Assembly: GCF_016937655.1 (NCBI RefSeq)
Contig: NZ_JAFHKL010000002.1
Coordinates: 310,001-374,000, forward strand
Source of the DNA: Chromobacterium alkanivorans
GTDB lineage: Bacteria > Pseudomonadota > Gammaproteobacteria > Burkholderiales > Chromobacteriaceae
Direction: 5' to 3'
DNA: 64,000 bases
Below the pieces are notes generated by a model. The model was not told where the DNA came from. It saw nothing but the letters and a program-made list of their open reading frames with translations, and ran no database searches. Of the stretch, positions 26,076 through 34,372 are shown one piece after another. Positions within the stretch are counted from its first letter, which is position 1, and each line of letters opens with the position of its first letter. Made by a program: the position numbers and the translations under genes.

Positions 26076-27265
26076 ACGCGCCGCTGGCCCCGCAAACCGC
26101 GCCGGCTCGCCAGCACGCCGTGCTGCGCGAATGCTTCGAGCTGGCCCGCGCCCACCCCTTTTATCAGGCGCTCTATCGCGGCGTGGACTGCGCCGACTCC
26201 GCGCCGCCGCTGGAGAAAGCCGCGTTGCAAGCCGCGCTGGCCTCGTTCGCGCCGGAGCGCGAAGCCAGCGGCCTCTACTTGGTGCGTTCCGGCGGCAGCA
26301 CCCAGGCGGCGCTGATCTTCCCGGTGGACATCGCGGAAAACCTGGCGCAGCGGCAGGCGCTGGCGGACCGGCTGCGCGCCGACGGGGTGTTCGGCCCGGC
26401 CAGCATCGCCTTGAACCTGTTTGGCTACGCCAACCTCTACCGCACCGCCGCCATCGTCGACGATGTGCTGGAGCGCTGCCAGGCCACCACGTTGCCGATG
26501 AGCGCCCACGCCGCCGACGCCGACATCCTCGCCGCGGCGCGGCAATTCCGCCCCAGCCATGCGCTGGGCACCCCGTCGCGGCTGGCGCTGTTCGCCGCCC
26601 ATCTGGAGGCCGCCGGCGAACGGCTGGAGATTCCGCAACTGCTGTACGCCGGCGAAACCCTGCACGCGTCCACGCTGGCGCGGCTGCGCGCCGCGCTGGG
26701 CGCGGGCCAGGTCTGGTCCCTATACGGCGGCGCGGAAACCGGCATCTGGGCCTGGAGCGACGCCAGCCGCCGCCCCGGCCTGTTTCGGATACTGCCGCGG
26801 GTGGCGGCGGAGATCCTGCAGCCGGACGCCGCCGGTTACGGCCGCATCGCGGTCAGCAACGCCTGGCGGAGGCGCTTCCCGGTGTTCCGCTACTGCGTGG
26901 GCGACATCGGCCGCTGGGTGGAGCGCGACGGCGAGCGCTGGCTGGAATTGCGCGGCCGCGACGGCCGCTCCTTCCGCCTCAATGAAACCACGTACGAGCT
27001 GGACGATTTCGCGCGGCTGAGCGGCGCGGAACAAGGCTTCCAGATCCAGCTGGACCTCGATGCGGCCGGCCGCGAGCGGCTGACCCTGCTGCTGGCCGAG
27101 AACCTGGACGCCGACGCGGAAGCCGCGCTGCGCGCAAGCCTGGCGGCCTTGCTGGGCCGGCCCCCGGACTCCGGCGCTTTCGCGTTGAAACCGGCGGCGC
27201 GGGCGCAATGGCGGCTGGACCCCGTCACCAGCAAGACGCCGCCCATCGTGGACCTGCGGGCCTGA
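26072..27265 (+). CDS. PaaK-like adenylate-forming enzyme
   Basis: 397 residues. The pattern resembles phenylacetate-CoA ligase relatives: an N-terminal AHPFYQALYRGV, the phosphate loop YLVRSGGSTQ (about residues 72-81), the YGGAETGIW motif (A5-like) and a C-terminal lobe from VFRYCVGDIGRW and LRGRDGRSF. A carboxylic acid would be activated as the adenylate and passed to a thiol or amine. No carrier protein gene is nearby, so the acceptor may be CoA or a free amine. Overlaps the glycosyltransferase gene by 4 bp. Its TGA stop directly abuts repeat copy 4. Confidence 0.72.
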   Translation: MNAPLAPQTAPARQHAVLRECFELARAHPFYQALYRGVDCADSAPPLEKAALQAALASFAPEREASGLYLVRSGGSTQAALIFPVDIAENLAQRQALADRLRADGVFGPASIALNLFGYANLYRTAAIVDDVLERCQATTLPMSAHAADADILAAARQFRPSHALGTPSRLALFAAHLEAAGERLEIPQLLYAGETLHASTLARLRAALGAGQVWSLYGGAETGIWAWSDASRRPGLFRILPRVAAEILQPDAAGYGRIAVSNAWRRRFPVFRYCVGDIGRWVERDGERWLELRGRDGRSFRLNETTYELDDFARLSGAEQGFQIQLDLDAAGRERLTLLLAENLDADAEAALRASLAALLGRPPDSGAFALKPAARAQWRLDPVTSKTPPIVDLRA

Positions 27266-27411
27266 GAACCCGTTCAAAGTCTACTGCGCTTCGTGAAGTG
27301 TTGCACGGTGAGTACGAGCTCAAAATGCTCATGCACCACGTGTACATTCCGCTTTTTCGCTCGTTTTCGCCTTGTTTCGCCCTTGCTCGCGCGACTTTGA
27401 ACAGACTCTGA
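27266..27411 (+). repeat. Palindromic-ended repeat element, copy 4 (full, different termini)
   Basis: Starts on the base after the TGA stop. Termini are GTTCAAAGTC (27272-27281) and GACTTTGAAC (27393-27402), perfectly complementary yet different from the GTTTACGATC termini of copies 1, 2 and 5. The internal core (AAAATGCTCATGCACCA, TCGTTTTCGCCTTG) is shared. It lies between two convergent gene ends. Confidence 0.88.
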
Positions 27412-27508
27412 GACTCTGCGCGCGAGGCGCCGCGGCGAGATGGGCAGCCAAGCGGCTTGAAACGGCTTGCCAAGCCGCCGGCCGTCCGCCGCCCTCGCCT
27501 TTCCGCGT

Positions 27509-28210
27509 TTACAAGGTCTGGAAGTAGAAGCGGTAGTCGCCCTGGCCGAACAGCATCGACATGCTGGTCAGATTGCTGTTGGCCGGCGTGCCCACCAGGG
27601 TCAGGATGGGGATGGAATCGTGACCGTATTGATACGCCTGGGTCTGCGGGTTGTAGCCGAACTGGTAGAAAGTGTCCACGCTGCCCACCTTGAAGGCGTA
27701 CAGACGATAGGTGCTGCCGTCGAACAGCATCGACCAGCGGTGGAAGTCGGTGTCCCCCGGCGCGCCGGTGACGTTCAAGGTGGGAATGGAGTTGTAGCCG
27801 TACTCATAGTGGTTGGTGGAACGGTTGAAGCCAAACTGGTACAGCACCGTGGGCGCGCCCAAGCGCCGCAAGTACAAGCGGTACGTGCTGGTGCTGCCGT
27901 CGTAAAGCATGGACACGCTGCTAGCGTCCGCGTCCGGCGGCGCGCCGGTGATCTTCAGCTCCGGGATGGAGTGGAAGCCGAACTCGTACTTGGACGTGGC
28001 CGGATTGAACGCGGCCTGATACAAGGTGTTCGCGCTGCTGCCCTTGAAGAAATACATCCGGTAGTACTCGCCGTCGTTGAGCATGGTCCAGCGCGCCCAG
28101 TTGGTGTCGTTGGGCATATTGGCGATCGCCATATTGGGAATGGACCCGCCGTAGGCGAATTTGTAAGTGCTGGTGTTGGGCACATAGGCGAACTGATTGA
28201 CTGATGGCAT
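27509..28210 (-). CDS. Protein with four tandem ~59-residue repeats (lectin- or propeller-like, unassigned)
   Basis: 233 residues, ATG at 28210 with GGAGGAAAG upstream. After ten residues the chain is four repeats of about 59 residues (the last truncated). Each has the plan Y.[YF]G..SIP.L.[IV]TG.P..., then WSMLFDGSTYRLY.FK, then YQFGYNP.T. The regular aromatic/beta pattern suggests a small beta-propeller or beta-trefoil-like binding protein. No signal peptide and no Cys. Given LecA 5 kb away, a second cytoplasmic-type lectin is an attractive guess, but I cannot name a family. Confidence 0.72.
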   Translation of the reverse strand: MPSVNQFAYVPNTSTYKFAYGGSIPNMAIANMPNDTNWARWTMLNDGEYYRMYFFKGSSANTLYQAAFNPATSKYEFGFHSIPELKITGAPPDADASSVSMLYDGSTSTYRLYLRRLGAPTVLYQFGFNRSTNHYEYGYNSIPTLNVTGAPGDTDFHRWSMLFDGSTYRLYAFKVGSVDTFYQFGYNPQTQAYQYGHDSIPILTLVGTPANSNLTSMSMLFGQGDYRFYFQTL

Positions 28211-28706
28211 GACGCTTTCCTCCGAAAAGTGAGTCAGCTGCCCGGCGCCGGCGCAAGGCCGGCGCCCTCCATACGGCAACAGCAGCTGGCGAAACCGGCG
28301 CAAACGGCAAAGCGCCGGCGCGGCGCGCGGGCTTGCTCGTTCAAGCGGGTTTTGCCAGCGGTTCTACCCCTTGCTCGGCGTGATGGTCTCGCGATGGCGC
28401 ATGGATTTCTCCTCCCCCGCGCGGCGCGCGGGCGAAGCGGACGAACAAACAGCCACTAAGTCGTCAATCAGGGGCGGGCGCCTTGGCGCGGTCGAGGCGG
28501 GGCCGATAATGGCGGCGATAGGGACTTCAACTAGCCAGTAATAGCACCTCGAAAGCCGGGCATGCCTGTCCTTTGGGACTGGGTAGAATATATCGGTTAC
28601 AGCCGTTACAGATTGTGCGCTATGCCGCCCGCCGCAGCCCCCATAGAATGCACGCCATCGACAGCGCCGATCGACGCGCCGCCTCACCCAAGAGAAAGCA
28701 CGCTCC
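28211..28706. other. Intergenic region with a candidate 12-codon leader ORF
   Basis: About 500 bp between divergent genes. On the minus strand a micro-ORF at 28364-28402 (MRHRETITPSKG) has a very strong ribosome site, GGGAGGAG, 6 bases before its ATG. It is 153 bp upstream of the four-repeat gene. It could be a leader peptide or chance. GC-rich self-complementary stretches (GCGCGG/CGCGCG) surround it. No other gene seen. Confidence 0.3.
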
Positions 28707-29819
28707 ATGAGAACAAAGGGATTCATCAGCCTGGCCCTGGCCGCCCTGCCGGCCTTGAGCCAGGCCGCCATGCCCATTGCCCAACTGAACCAGCAAGCCG
28801 AAAAAATCTTCAAGGACAGCCAGGCGGTGGGCATGGTGATGGTGGTGATAGACAAGCAAGGCAGCCTGCAGCGCTTTTACGGCGAAACCCGCCCCGGCAG
28901 CCGCCAGACGCCGGACGCCAACTCGCTGCTGCGCATCGCCAGCCTCAGCAAACTGATGACCAGCGAAGTGCTGGCGTCCATGGCGCTGGATCAGCGGCTC
29001 AAGCTGGACGACCCGCTGCAAAAATTCGCGCCGGCCGGCGCCCGGCCGGCCAAGGCCTTGGGCGGCCAGCCCATCACCCTGCTGCACCTGGCCACTCACA
29101 CCAGTGGTTTCCCGCGCGAGCTGCCGGGCGTCAAGCCGCGCGACACGCCGGTTTTCGTCTGGCCCGACCGGCAACAGCGCTGGCGCTGGCTGTCCAAGAC
29201 CAAGGCCCGCTTCGCTCCGGGACAGAGCGCGCAATACTCCAACCTGGCTTACGACTACCTGGCCGACGCGCTGGCCGTCGCCGCCGGCAAGCCCTACCCG
29301 GCCTTGCTGCGCGACACCGTCACCGGACCGCTGGCCATGCGCGACACGACCTTCAGCCCCAGCCCCGCCCAGTGCGCGCGCCTGCTGCGCGGCGTGGAAA
29401 CCAGTCCCTGCGTCAACACCAGCGCGGCCATAGGCAGCGGCGGCGTCTATTCCACCGCCGCCGACATGCAGCGCTGGCTGCAAGACCTGGTGCGGCCGCA
29501 GAACGAGCAGCGCAAGCGCCTGTACCAGCAAACTTTCCAGATGCGCTATCAGCGCGCCGAGCTGCGCAGCCTCGCCGGCATGGACGTGCCCGGCAAGGCC
29601 GACGCGCTGGGCCTGGGCTGGGTGGCCTTGCGCGATCAGCCTAACGCCAGGCCCTTCCTGCAAAAAACCGCCGGCGGCGGCGGCTTCTTCAGCTATGTCG
29701 CCATCGATCCCCAGCAGCAGACGGCGGTATGGGTGGCGCTGACCCGCGGCAAGCAAACGCGCTACCAGGCCATGAGCGACGGCGTCAACCAGTTGCTGCT
29801 GGCGCTGAACCGCGCCTAG
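28707..29819 (+). CDS. AmpH-type penicillin-binding protein (D-alanyl-D-alanine carboxypeptidase/endopeptidase)
   Basis: 370 residues with a signal peptide (MRTKGFISLALAALPALSQA). The serine-hydrolase motifs are SLSK (Ser-x-x-Lys, near residue 90), YSN in QYSNLAYDYL, and KTAGGGGFF in place of KTG. The family trims peptidoglycan in the periplasm; E. coli AmpH is the model. It precedes an AmpC-type gene in the same direction, an arrangement that may link wall recycling with beta-lactam resistance. Confidence 0.82.
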   Translation: MRTKGFISLALAALPALSQAAMPIAQLNQQAEKIFKDSQAVGMVMVVIDKQGSLQRFYGETRPGSRQTPDANSLLRIASLSKLMTSEVLASMALDQRLKLDDPLQKFAPAGARPAKALGGQPITLLHLATHTSGFPRELPGVKPRDTPVFVWPDRQQRWRWLSKTKARFAPGQSAQYSNLAYDYLADALAVAAGKPYPALLRDTVTGPLAMRDTTFSPSPAQCARLLRGVETSPCVNTSAAIGSGGVYSTAADMQRWLQDLVRPQNEQRKRLYQQTFQMRYQRAELRSLAGMDVPGKADALGLGWVALRDQPNARPFLQKTAGGGGFFSYVAIDPQQQTAVWVALTRGKQTRYQAMSDGVNQLLLALNRA

Positions 29820-30026
29820 GAACCGGCTTGCGATTCGCGGCGCGTCGCGGGGACTGACACGGCGGACGCTCGCGCGCCGCTTGACCCTTCCGCCGCAACG
29901 CCCGGCCTCGCCCTGGCTCGCGAGGCTTTGAACGGACGCGAGCCATTCTTCAAGCCAGGCGCGTCGACCGCGCCCGGCGCTCCGCCCTTCCCCTTTCCAC
30001 ATACTCATCGTCAAGGAGGCATCGCC

Positions 30027-31196
30027 ATGCCCGAAATGAACCGCCATACCCTGCTGCTGGCCTGCGCCGCGCTCTCCGTCAGCGCCGTCGCAGTCGCCGC
30101 GCCCACGCCACAGGCCGCCGTCGACGCCGAGATTCCCACGCTGATGCGCAAGAACGGCATCCCCGGCATGGCGGTGGGCCTCGCCGTCGGCGGCGACGTT
30201 CAGGTTTACAACTACGGCGTCGCCTCCAAGGCCGACCATAGGCCGGTGACGCGCGCCACGCTGTTCGAAATCGGCTCGCTCAGCAAAACCTTCACCGCCG
30301 CGCTGGCCAGCTACGCCCAGGCCGAAGGCCGACTCTCGCTGGCCGATCCCCTAAGCCAGCACCTGCCGGCGCTGGCCGGCGGCGGCCTGGAGCGGGGCAC
30401 GCTGCTGAACCTGGGCACTCAGACCTCCGGCCTGCCCCTGTTCGTGCCGGACAACGTCGTCAACGCCGGCCAGCTGCGGCGATTCATCCGGAGCTGGCGC
30501 CCCAAGCAGCCGGCGGGCAGCCAGCGGGTCTATTCCAATATCGGCATCGGCATCCTGGGTCAGATCGCCGCCGCCAGCATGCGCATGCCTTACGCGGCGG
30601 CGGTGGAAGGCAGGATCTTCGCCAAACTGGGCATGGACAGCAGCTTCGTCAACATCCCCGCCCAGAGAATGAGCGACTACGCCCAGGGCTACGACAAGAA
30701 CGACCGGCCCGCGCGGCTGACGCCGGCGCCGCTGGCGGACGAGGCCTACGGCGTCAAATCCAACGCCGCCGACCTGGCGCGCTTTCTGAACGCCAATATG
30801 GGCCTGCTGCCGATGGCGCCCAAGCTTCAGGGCGCGCTCAAGGACGCCCACATCGGCTACTACCGCGCCGGCGAATTGACTCAGAGCCTGATCTGGGAGC
30901 AATACCCGTATCCGGTGGCCCTGCCGCAGCTGCTGAGCGGCAATTCCGCCGCCTACATCTACCAGGGCATGCCGGCGCAGCGCCTGGATCCGCCGCTGCC
31001 GCCGCAAACGCGGGCCTTCATCAACAAGACCGGCTCCACCAACGGTTTTTCGGCTTACGCCGCCTACATCCCGGAAAAACGGCTGGGCATCGTGCTGCTG
31101 GCCAACAAGTCCTATCCGCTGGCCGAGCGGGTCAGCGCCGCCTACCGCATCCTGGAGCGGCTGGACGACGGACTGGCGCCGGCCGCCCGGCCATGA
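30027..31196 (+). CDS. ampC: Class C beta-lactamase
   Basis: 389 residues, ATG preceded by AAGGAGG at ideal spacing, signal peptide ending AVAVAAPTP. All class C motifs are present: SLSK (Ser64-x-x-Lys), YSN (Tyr150) in VYSNIGIGILG and KTG in NKTGSTNGF near the C-terminus. The enzyme would hydrolyse cephalosporins in the periplasm. No ampR gene is adjacent in this window, so expression may be constitutive or controlled from elsewhere. Length is normal. Confidence 0.92.
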   Translation: MPEMNRHTLLLACAALSVSAVAVAAPTPQAAVDAEIPTLMRKNGIPGMAVGLAVGGDVQVYNYGVASKADHRPVTRATLFEIGSLSKTFTAALASYAQAEGRLSLADPLSQHLPALAGGGLERGTLLNLGTQTSGLPLFVPDNVVNAGQLRRFIRSWRPKQPAGSQRVYSNIGIGILGQIAAASMRMPYAAAVEGRIFAKLGMDSSFVNIPAQRMSDYAQGYDKNDRPARLTPAPLADEAYGVKSNAADLARFLNANMGLLPMAPKLQGALKDAHIGYYRAGELTQSLIWEQYPYPVALPQLLSGNSAAYIYQGMPAQRLDPPLPPQTRAFINKTGSTNGFSAYAAYIPEKRLGIVLLANKSYPLAERVSAAYRILERLDDGLAPAARP

Positions 31197-31213
31197 GCGC
31201 GCGGCCGGCGGCG

Positions 31214-31528
31214 CTATCCGGCGGTCTTGAGCGCGACGATGGACGCGACCAGCAGCGACAGGTAGACAAGCTTCTTGCCGCTCTTCTTGTCGCCCCAGAA
31301 CAGGATGCCGGTCACCACCGTGCCCACCACGCCGATTCCGGTGTAGGCAGCGTAGGCGATCGACATGTCTATGGTTTTCATCGCCAGGTAGAGCAGAAAC
31401 AAGGAACTGCCCAGGCCCAGCCCGTACATCGCGCAGCCCCTGGCGTAGCGTTTCAGCGCGATGTCCCGGATGCCCACCACCACCAGGATTTCCAGAACCC
31501 CCGCCGTCAATAGATAAAGCCAGTCCAT
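31214..31528 (-). CDS. SMR-family multidrug/guanidinium exporter subunit
   Basis: 104 residues with four transmembrane helices. The conserved Glu of helix 1 is in LEILVVVGI, and the helix-4 pattern GVVGTVVTGILFWGDKKS is typical. Its partner is encoded immediately upstream; paired SMR proteins (like YkkCD or EbrAB) often form an asymmetric dimer that exports drugs or guanidine derivatives by proton antiport. Confidence 0.88.
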   Translation of the reverse strand: MDWLYLLTAGVLEILVVVGIRDIALKRYARGCAMYGLGLGSSLFLLYLAMKTIDMSIAYAAYTGIGVVGTVVTGILFWGDKKSGKKLVYLSLLVASIVALKTAG

Positions 31529-31529
31529 T

Positions 31530-31841
31530 TCAGTCTTTCACTTGCTTGAGTTGCACCACCGAAAACAGGATCACCGCGATCGCCAGCACCGCAAGCGGGC
31601 TGACCGGCTTGCCGAACAGCGCGACGTCCAGCAGATAAGTGCCCACGGTGCCGAAGATCACGAAAAACACATAGGCGGTCGACGCCCCCATTCTTTTGGT
31701 GACCAGCACCAGGAGGGAGAAGCTGCCGATGATGCAGGCGATGGTCGCCAACCACTCCAACACGCTGTCCGAACGCTTCAAACCCGCCGCCCACAGCACT
31801 TCCAGCCCGCTGGCGAGCAACAACAACATCCAACTAAACAT
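31530..31841 (-). CDS. SMR-family exporter subunit, partner
   Basis: 103 residues, four transmembrane helices, with Glu in LEVLWAAGLKRS and AYVFFVIFGTVGTYLLDVALFG. Its stop is one base from the start of the second SMR gene, so the pair is co-expressed. The TetR gene upstream on the same strand is the likely regulator. Confidence 0.88.
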   Translation of the reverse strand: MFSWMLLLLASGLEVLWAAGLKRSDSVLEWLATIACIIGSFSLLVLVTKRMGASTAYVFFVIFGTVGTYLLDVALFGKPVSPLAVLAIAVILFSVVQLKQVKD

Positions 31842-31973
31842 CTTTAACCGCCCTTCCCCGTAAGCATAATGAAATCCCGCCCGGCGTCGCGCCTTGCCTC
31901 GGCCGCGACGCAGGTTTTCGCCGGCCGCTCTTGAAACCCGTTCACCGCCTCTCCGGCGGGAGCGAAACGCTTG

Positions 31974-32519
31974 TCAGCCCCCCGCCAATTGCTCGATGTC
32001 ATGAAACGCGTCCCGCCACTCCCGCTCGCTCATCTCCGCCAGGCCGAAGTAGCGCAGCATGAAAGCCCCTTCCACCGCCAGATAGGCCACGCGCGCGCGG
32101 CGGCCCTCCTCGGTGGCCACGTCCAGCTTGCCCAGGCGCTCGGCATGCCAGGCCCGCACCCAGTCTTTCTGATCCTTGGACTCCAGCATCGCGCTCAAAT
32201 GGCAGGCGGCGCGGGCGATCAACGCCTCTTCCGTCGCGGTGATGCGGACATGGGTTTTGACTTGCTCGACGCTGGACAGCTGCTCGGCGGCGGCGCCCGC
32301 GGTTTTCTCGAAACACGCGTCGTAGTGCTTGCCCCAACGCTCCAGCATGGCGTTGACCAGATTGTGCTTGGCGCCGAAACAGGATTGGACCCCGCCCTTG
32401 CTGATGCCCACGGCCTTGGCCACGGCGTCTATGGTGAGGGCGGCCGCCCCGTTGCGTTCAATGATCTCTTCCGCGGCGTCCAACACCTGATTGCGATCGA
32501 TGGATCTGGGTTTGCCCAC
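31974..32519 (-). CDS. TetR-family transcriptional regulator
   Basis: 181 residues, GTG start with GGGAGG upstream. The DNA-binding domain is clear: AAEEIIERNGAAALTIDAVAKAVGISKGG. The C-terminal domain is helical. It lies upstream of and parallel to the SMR pair and is preceded by a near-perfect 20-bp palindrome (32537-32556), so it probably represses itself and, through an undetected site or readthrough, the exporters. Confidence 0.9.
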   Translation of the reverse strand: MGKPRSIDRNQVLDAAEEIIERNGAAALTIDAVAKAVGISKGGVQSCFGAKHNLVNAMLERWGKHYDACFEKTAGAAAEQLSSVEQVKTHVRITATEEALIARAACHLSAMLESKDQKDWVRAWHAERLGKLDVATEEGRRARVAYLAVEGAFMLRYFGLAEMSEREWRDAFHDIEQLAGG

Positions 32520-32536
32520 TGCGCCCTCCCGCTATT

Positions 32537-32556
32537 GAATACATACGTACGCATTC
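32537..32556. promoter_or_regulatory. Candidate TetR operator
   Basis: GAATACATACGTACGCATTC, a 20-bp palindrome with only two mismatched pairs, 18 bp upstream of the tetR start and inside an AT-rich promoter-like stretch. Confidence 0.7.
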
Positions 32557-32614
32557 TAATAAACGAAACAAACGTCGTCAATTGCGCGGCGGGCGGCCCG
32601 CCCTCGCGGCCCAT

Positions 32615-34177
32615 TCACGCCGGCGTCAACTCCTGGGTGAACAGGGTATGGCCGGCCGCGTCCTTCAGCCGCACCGTCATCGCGCGGCTGCGGGCGTCTA
32701 TGTCCACCTGGCCGAAGAACTGCATGCCCGCCAGGGGCGACAGGTTCTGCGTCTCCGGCGCTTTCTGGTACACCACCTTGGGGCCGAAAGTCATGTCCAG
32801 CGCATTGGGACCGAAGGTGCCGGCGTTCAGCGGGCCGGACACGAACTCCCAGAACGGATCGAAGTCCGCGAAGGCGGCGCGCTCCGGATGGTAGTGATGG
32901 GCGGCGGTGTAATGCACGTCGGCGGTGAACCACACCACATTGCGGATATCGCGGCGCTTGATCTCGCGCAGCAGCCAGGCCAGCTCCAGTTCGCGCCCCA
33001 GCGGCCGGCCGTGATCGCCGTTGGCCATCGCCTCCCAGCGCGCGCTGCCGTCCGCGTTCTTGCCGTCGGCCACCTGCAGGCCCAGCGGCATGTCCGCCAT
33101 GATCGCCTTCCAGACGCCCTTGGCCGCCTGCAGGCCGTCCAGCAGCCAACGCAATTGCTCCCGGCCCATGAAATCCGCGCCCGGCTCGCCGTCCTTCTGC
33201 AGATTGGCGCCGTTGGCGCCGCGATAGCTGCGCATGTCCACCACAAACACGTCCAACAGCGGCCCCTGCGGCAAGTGGCGATACACCCGCTCCTCCTCGC
33301 GACTGCCGTGCAGCCGCATCGGCGCGTATTCCAGAAAAGCGCGGGTGGCGCGCGCCTGCAGCACGCCGATGTTCTTCTCGCGGTAGCGCGGATCGGCGGA
33401 CAAGTCCTTGCCGTCCGACCAGTTGTTGACCACCTCGTGATCGTCCCACTGCCAGATCTGCGGCACTTCGGCGGCGAAGCGCCGCACATTGGCGTCCATC
33501 AGGTTGTAGCGATAGCGTCCGCGGTATTCGTCCAGCGTCTCCGCCACCTTGCTCACTTCCGGCGTCAGCAGATTGCGCCAGATCTTGCCGCCCTCCACCG
33601 CGGTTTCCGCCGCCATCGGGCCGTCGGCGTAGATGGTGTCGCCGCAATGCACGAAGAAGTCCGGACGCTGCCGGCGCATGGTTTCGTAAATGCGCATGCC
33701 GCCCCAATCCGGGTTGATGCCGTAGCCCTGGCCGGCGGTGTCGCCGGACCAGACGAAGCACAGATCGCGCGCCGTTTCCGCCACGGTGCGGAAGCGGCCC
33801 GCCACCGGCTCGGACCAGGCCCGCGGATGGACGGCGTCTTCAAAACGCGCTCTCACATACAGCTGCTCGCCGGCCGGCAAGCCGCTCAGATCCACGCGCG
33901 CGGTGAAGTCGCCGGCCTCGGTCGCCCAAGGCCCGCGCACCTGGCGCGGGCTGGCGAAGCGTTCGCTGCGGTCCCACTCCACCACCAGCCGCGCGGTCCG
34001 GTCCGAACGCGCCCAGACGATGGCTCGGTCCGCGCCCACATCGCCGATCTGGATGCCGGAGCCCAGAACCGGGCGTAGCCGGTCCGAGGTGACGATGGCC
34101 GGCGCGGCCAGCGCCGGCCCGGCCAGCAGCAGTCCTCCGCCGGCAAGCGAGGTTTTCAAAAAACGGCGGCGATCCAT
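32615..34177 (-). CDS. PhoD-type alkaline phosphatase / phosphodiesterase
   Basis: 520 residues with a twin-arginine signal (MDRRRFLKTSLAGGG). Metal-site motifs are WSGDTAGQG, FVHCGDTIYADG and WDDHEVVNNW, with a late FTADVHYT, as in PhoD of Bacillus. Such enzymes use calcium and iron to hydrolyse phosphate mono- and diesters outside the inner membrane. The N-terminal region (residues 40-140) is a beta-sandwich-like domain. Probable role in phosphate scavenging; no Pho box was identified. Confidence 0.88.
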   Translation of the reverse strand: MDRRRFLKTSLAGGGLLLAGPALAAPAIVTSDRLRPVLGSGIQIGDVGADRAIVWARSDRTARLVVEWDRSERFASPRQVRGPWATEAGDFTARVDLSGLPAGEQLYVRARFEDAVHPRAWSEPVAGRFRTVAETARDLCFVWSGDTAGQGYGINPDWGGMRIYETMRRQRPDFFVHCGDTIYADGPMAAETAVEGGKIWRNLLTPEVSKVAETLDEYRGRYRYNLMDANVRRFAAEVPQIWQWDDHEVVNNWSDGKDLSADPRYREKNIGVLQARATRAFLEYAPMRLHGSREEERVYRHLPQGPLLDVFVVDMRSYRGANGANLQKDGEPGADFMGREQLRWLLDGLQAAKGVWKAIMADMPLGLQVADGKNADGSARWEAMANGDHGRPLGRELELAWLLREIKRRDIRNVVWFTADVHYTAAHHYHPERAAFADFDPFWEFVSGPLNAGTFGPNALDMTFGPKVVYQKAPETQNLSPLAGMQFFGQVDIDARSRAMTVRLKDAAGHTLFTQELTPA

Positions 34178-34372
34178 GGCGTTCTCCAGTTTCGATCAAG
34201 ACGGTCAAAACGCCGATCTTGCCGCGGCAAGATGACGCCAGGATGTCCCGCTAGCGGGTTTTACGTATTTCATTCGCGCGCCTGATCGCATATACCTCAA
34301 ACACCCCGCCCCGCGGCCTTCCCAGCCGGCCTGCCGTCAACGGGCGCCGCCAACTGGTTCAAAGGAAAGCAC

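Noticed and set aside
29820-30026. Possible seventh copy of the repeat element
   Set aside because: GAACCGGCTTGCGA and CTCGCGAGGCTTTGAACGG resemble the two ends, but the core is not recognisable and the ends do not pair well.
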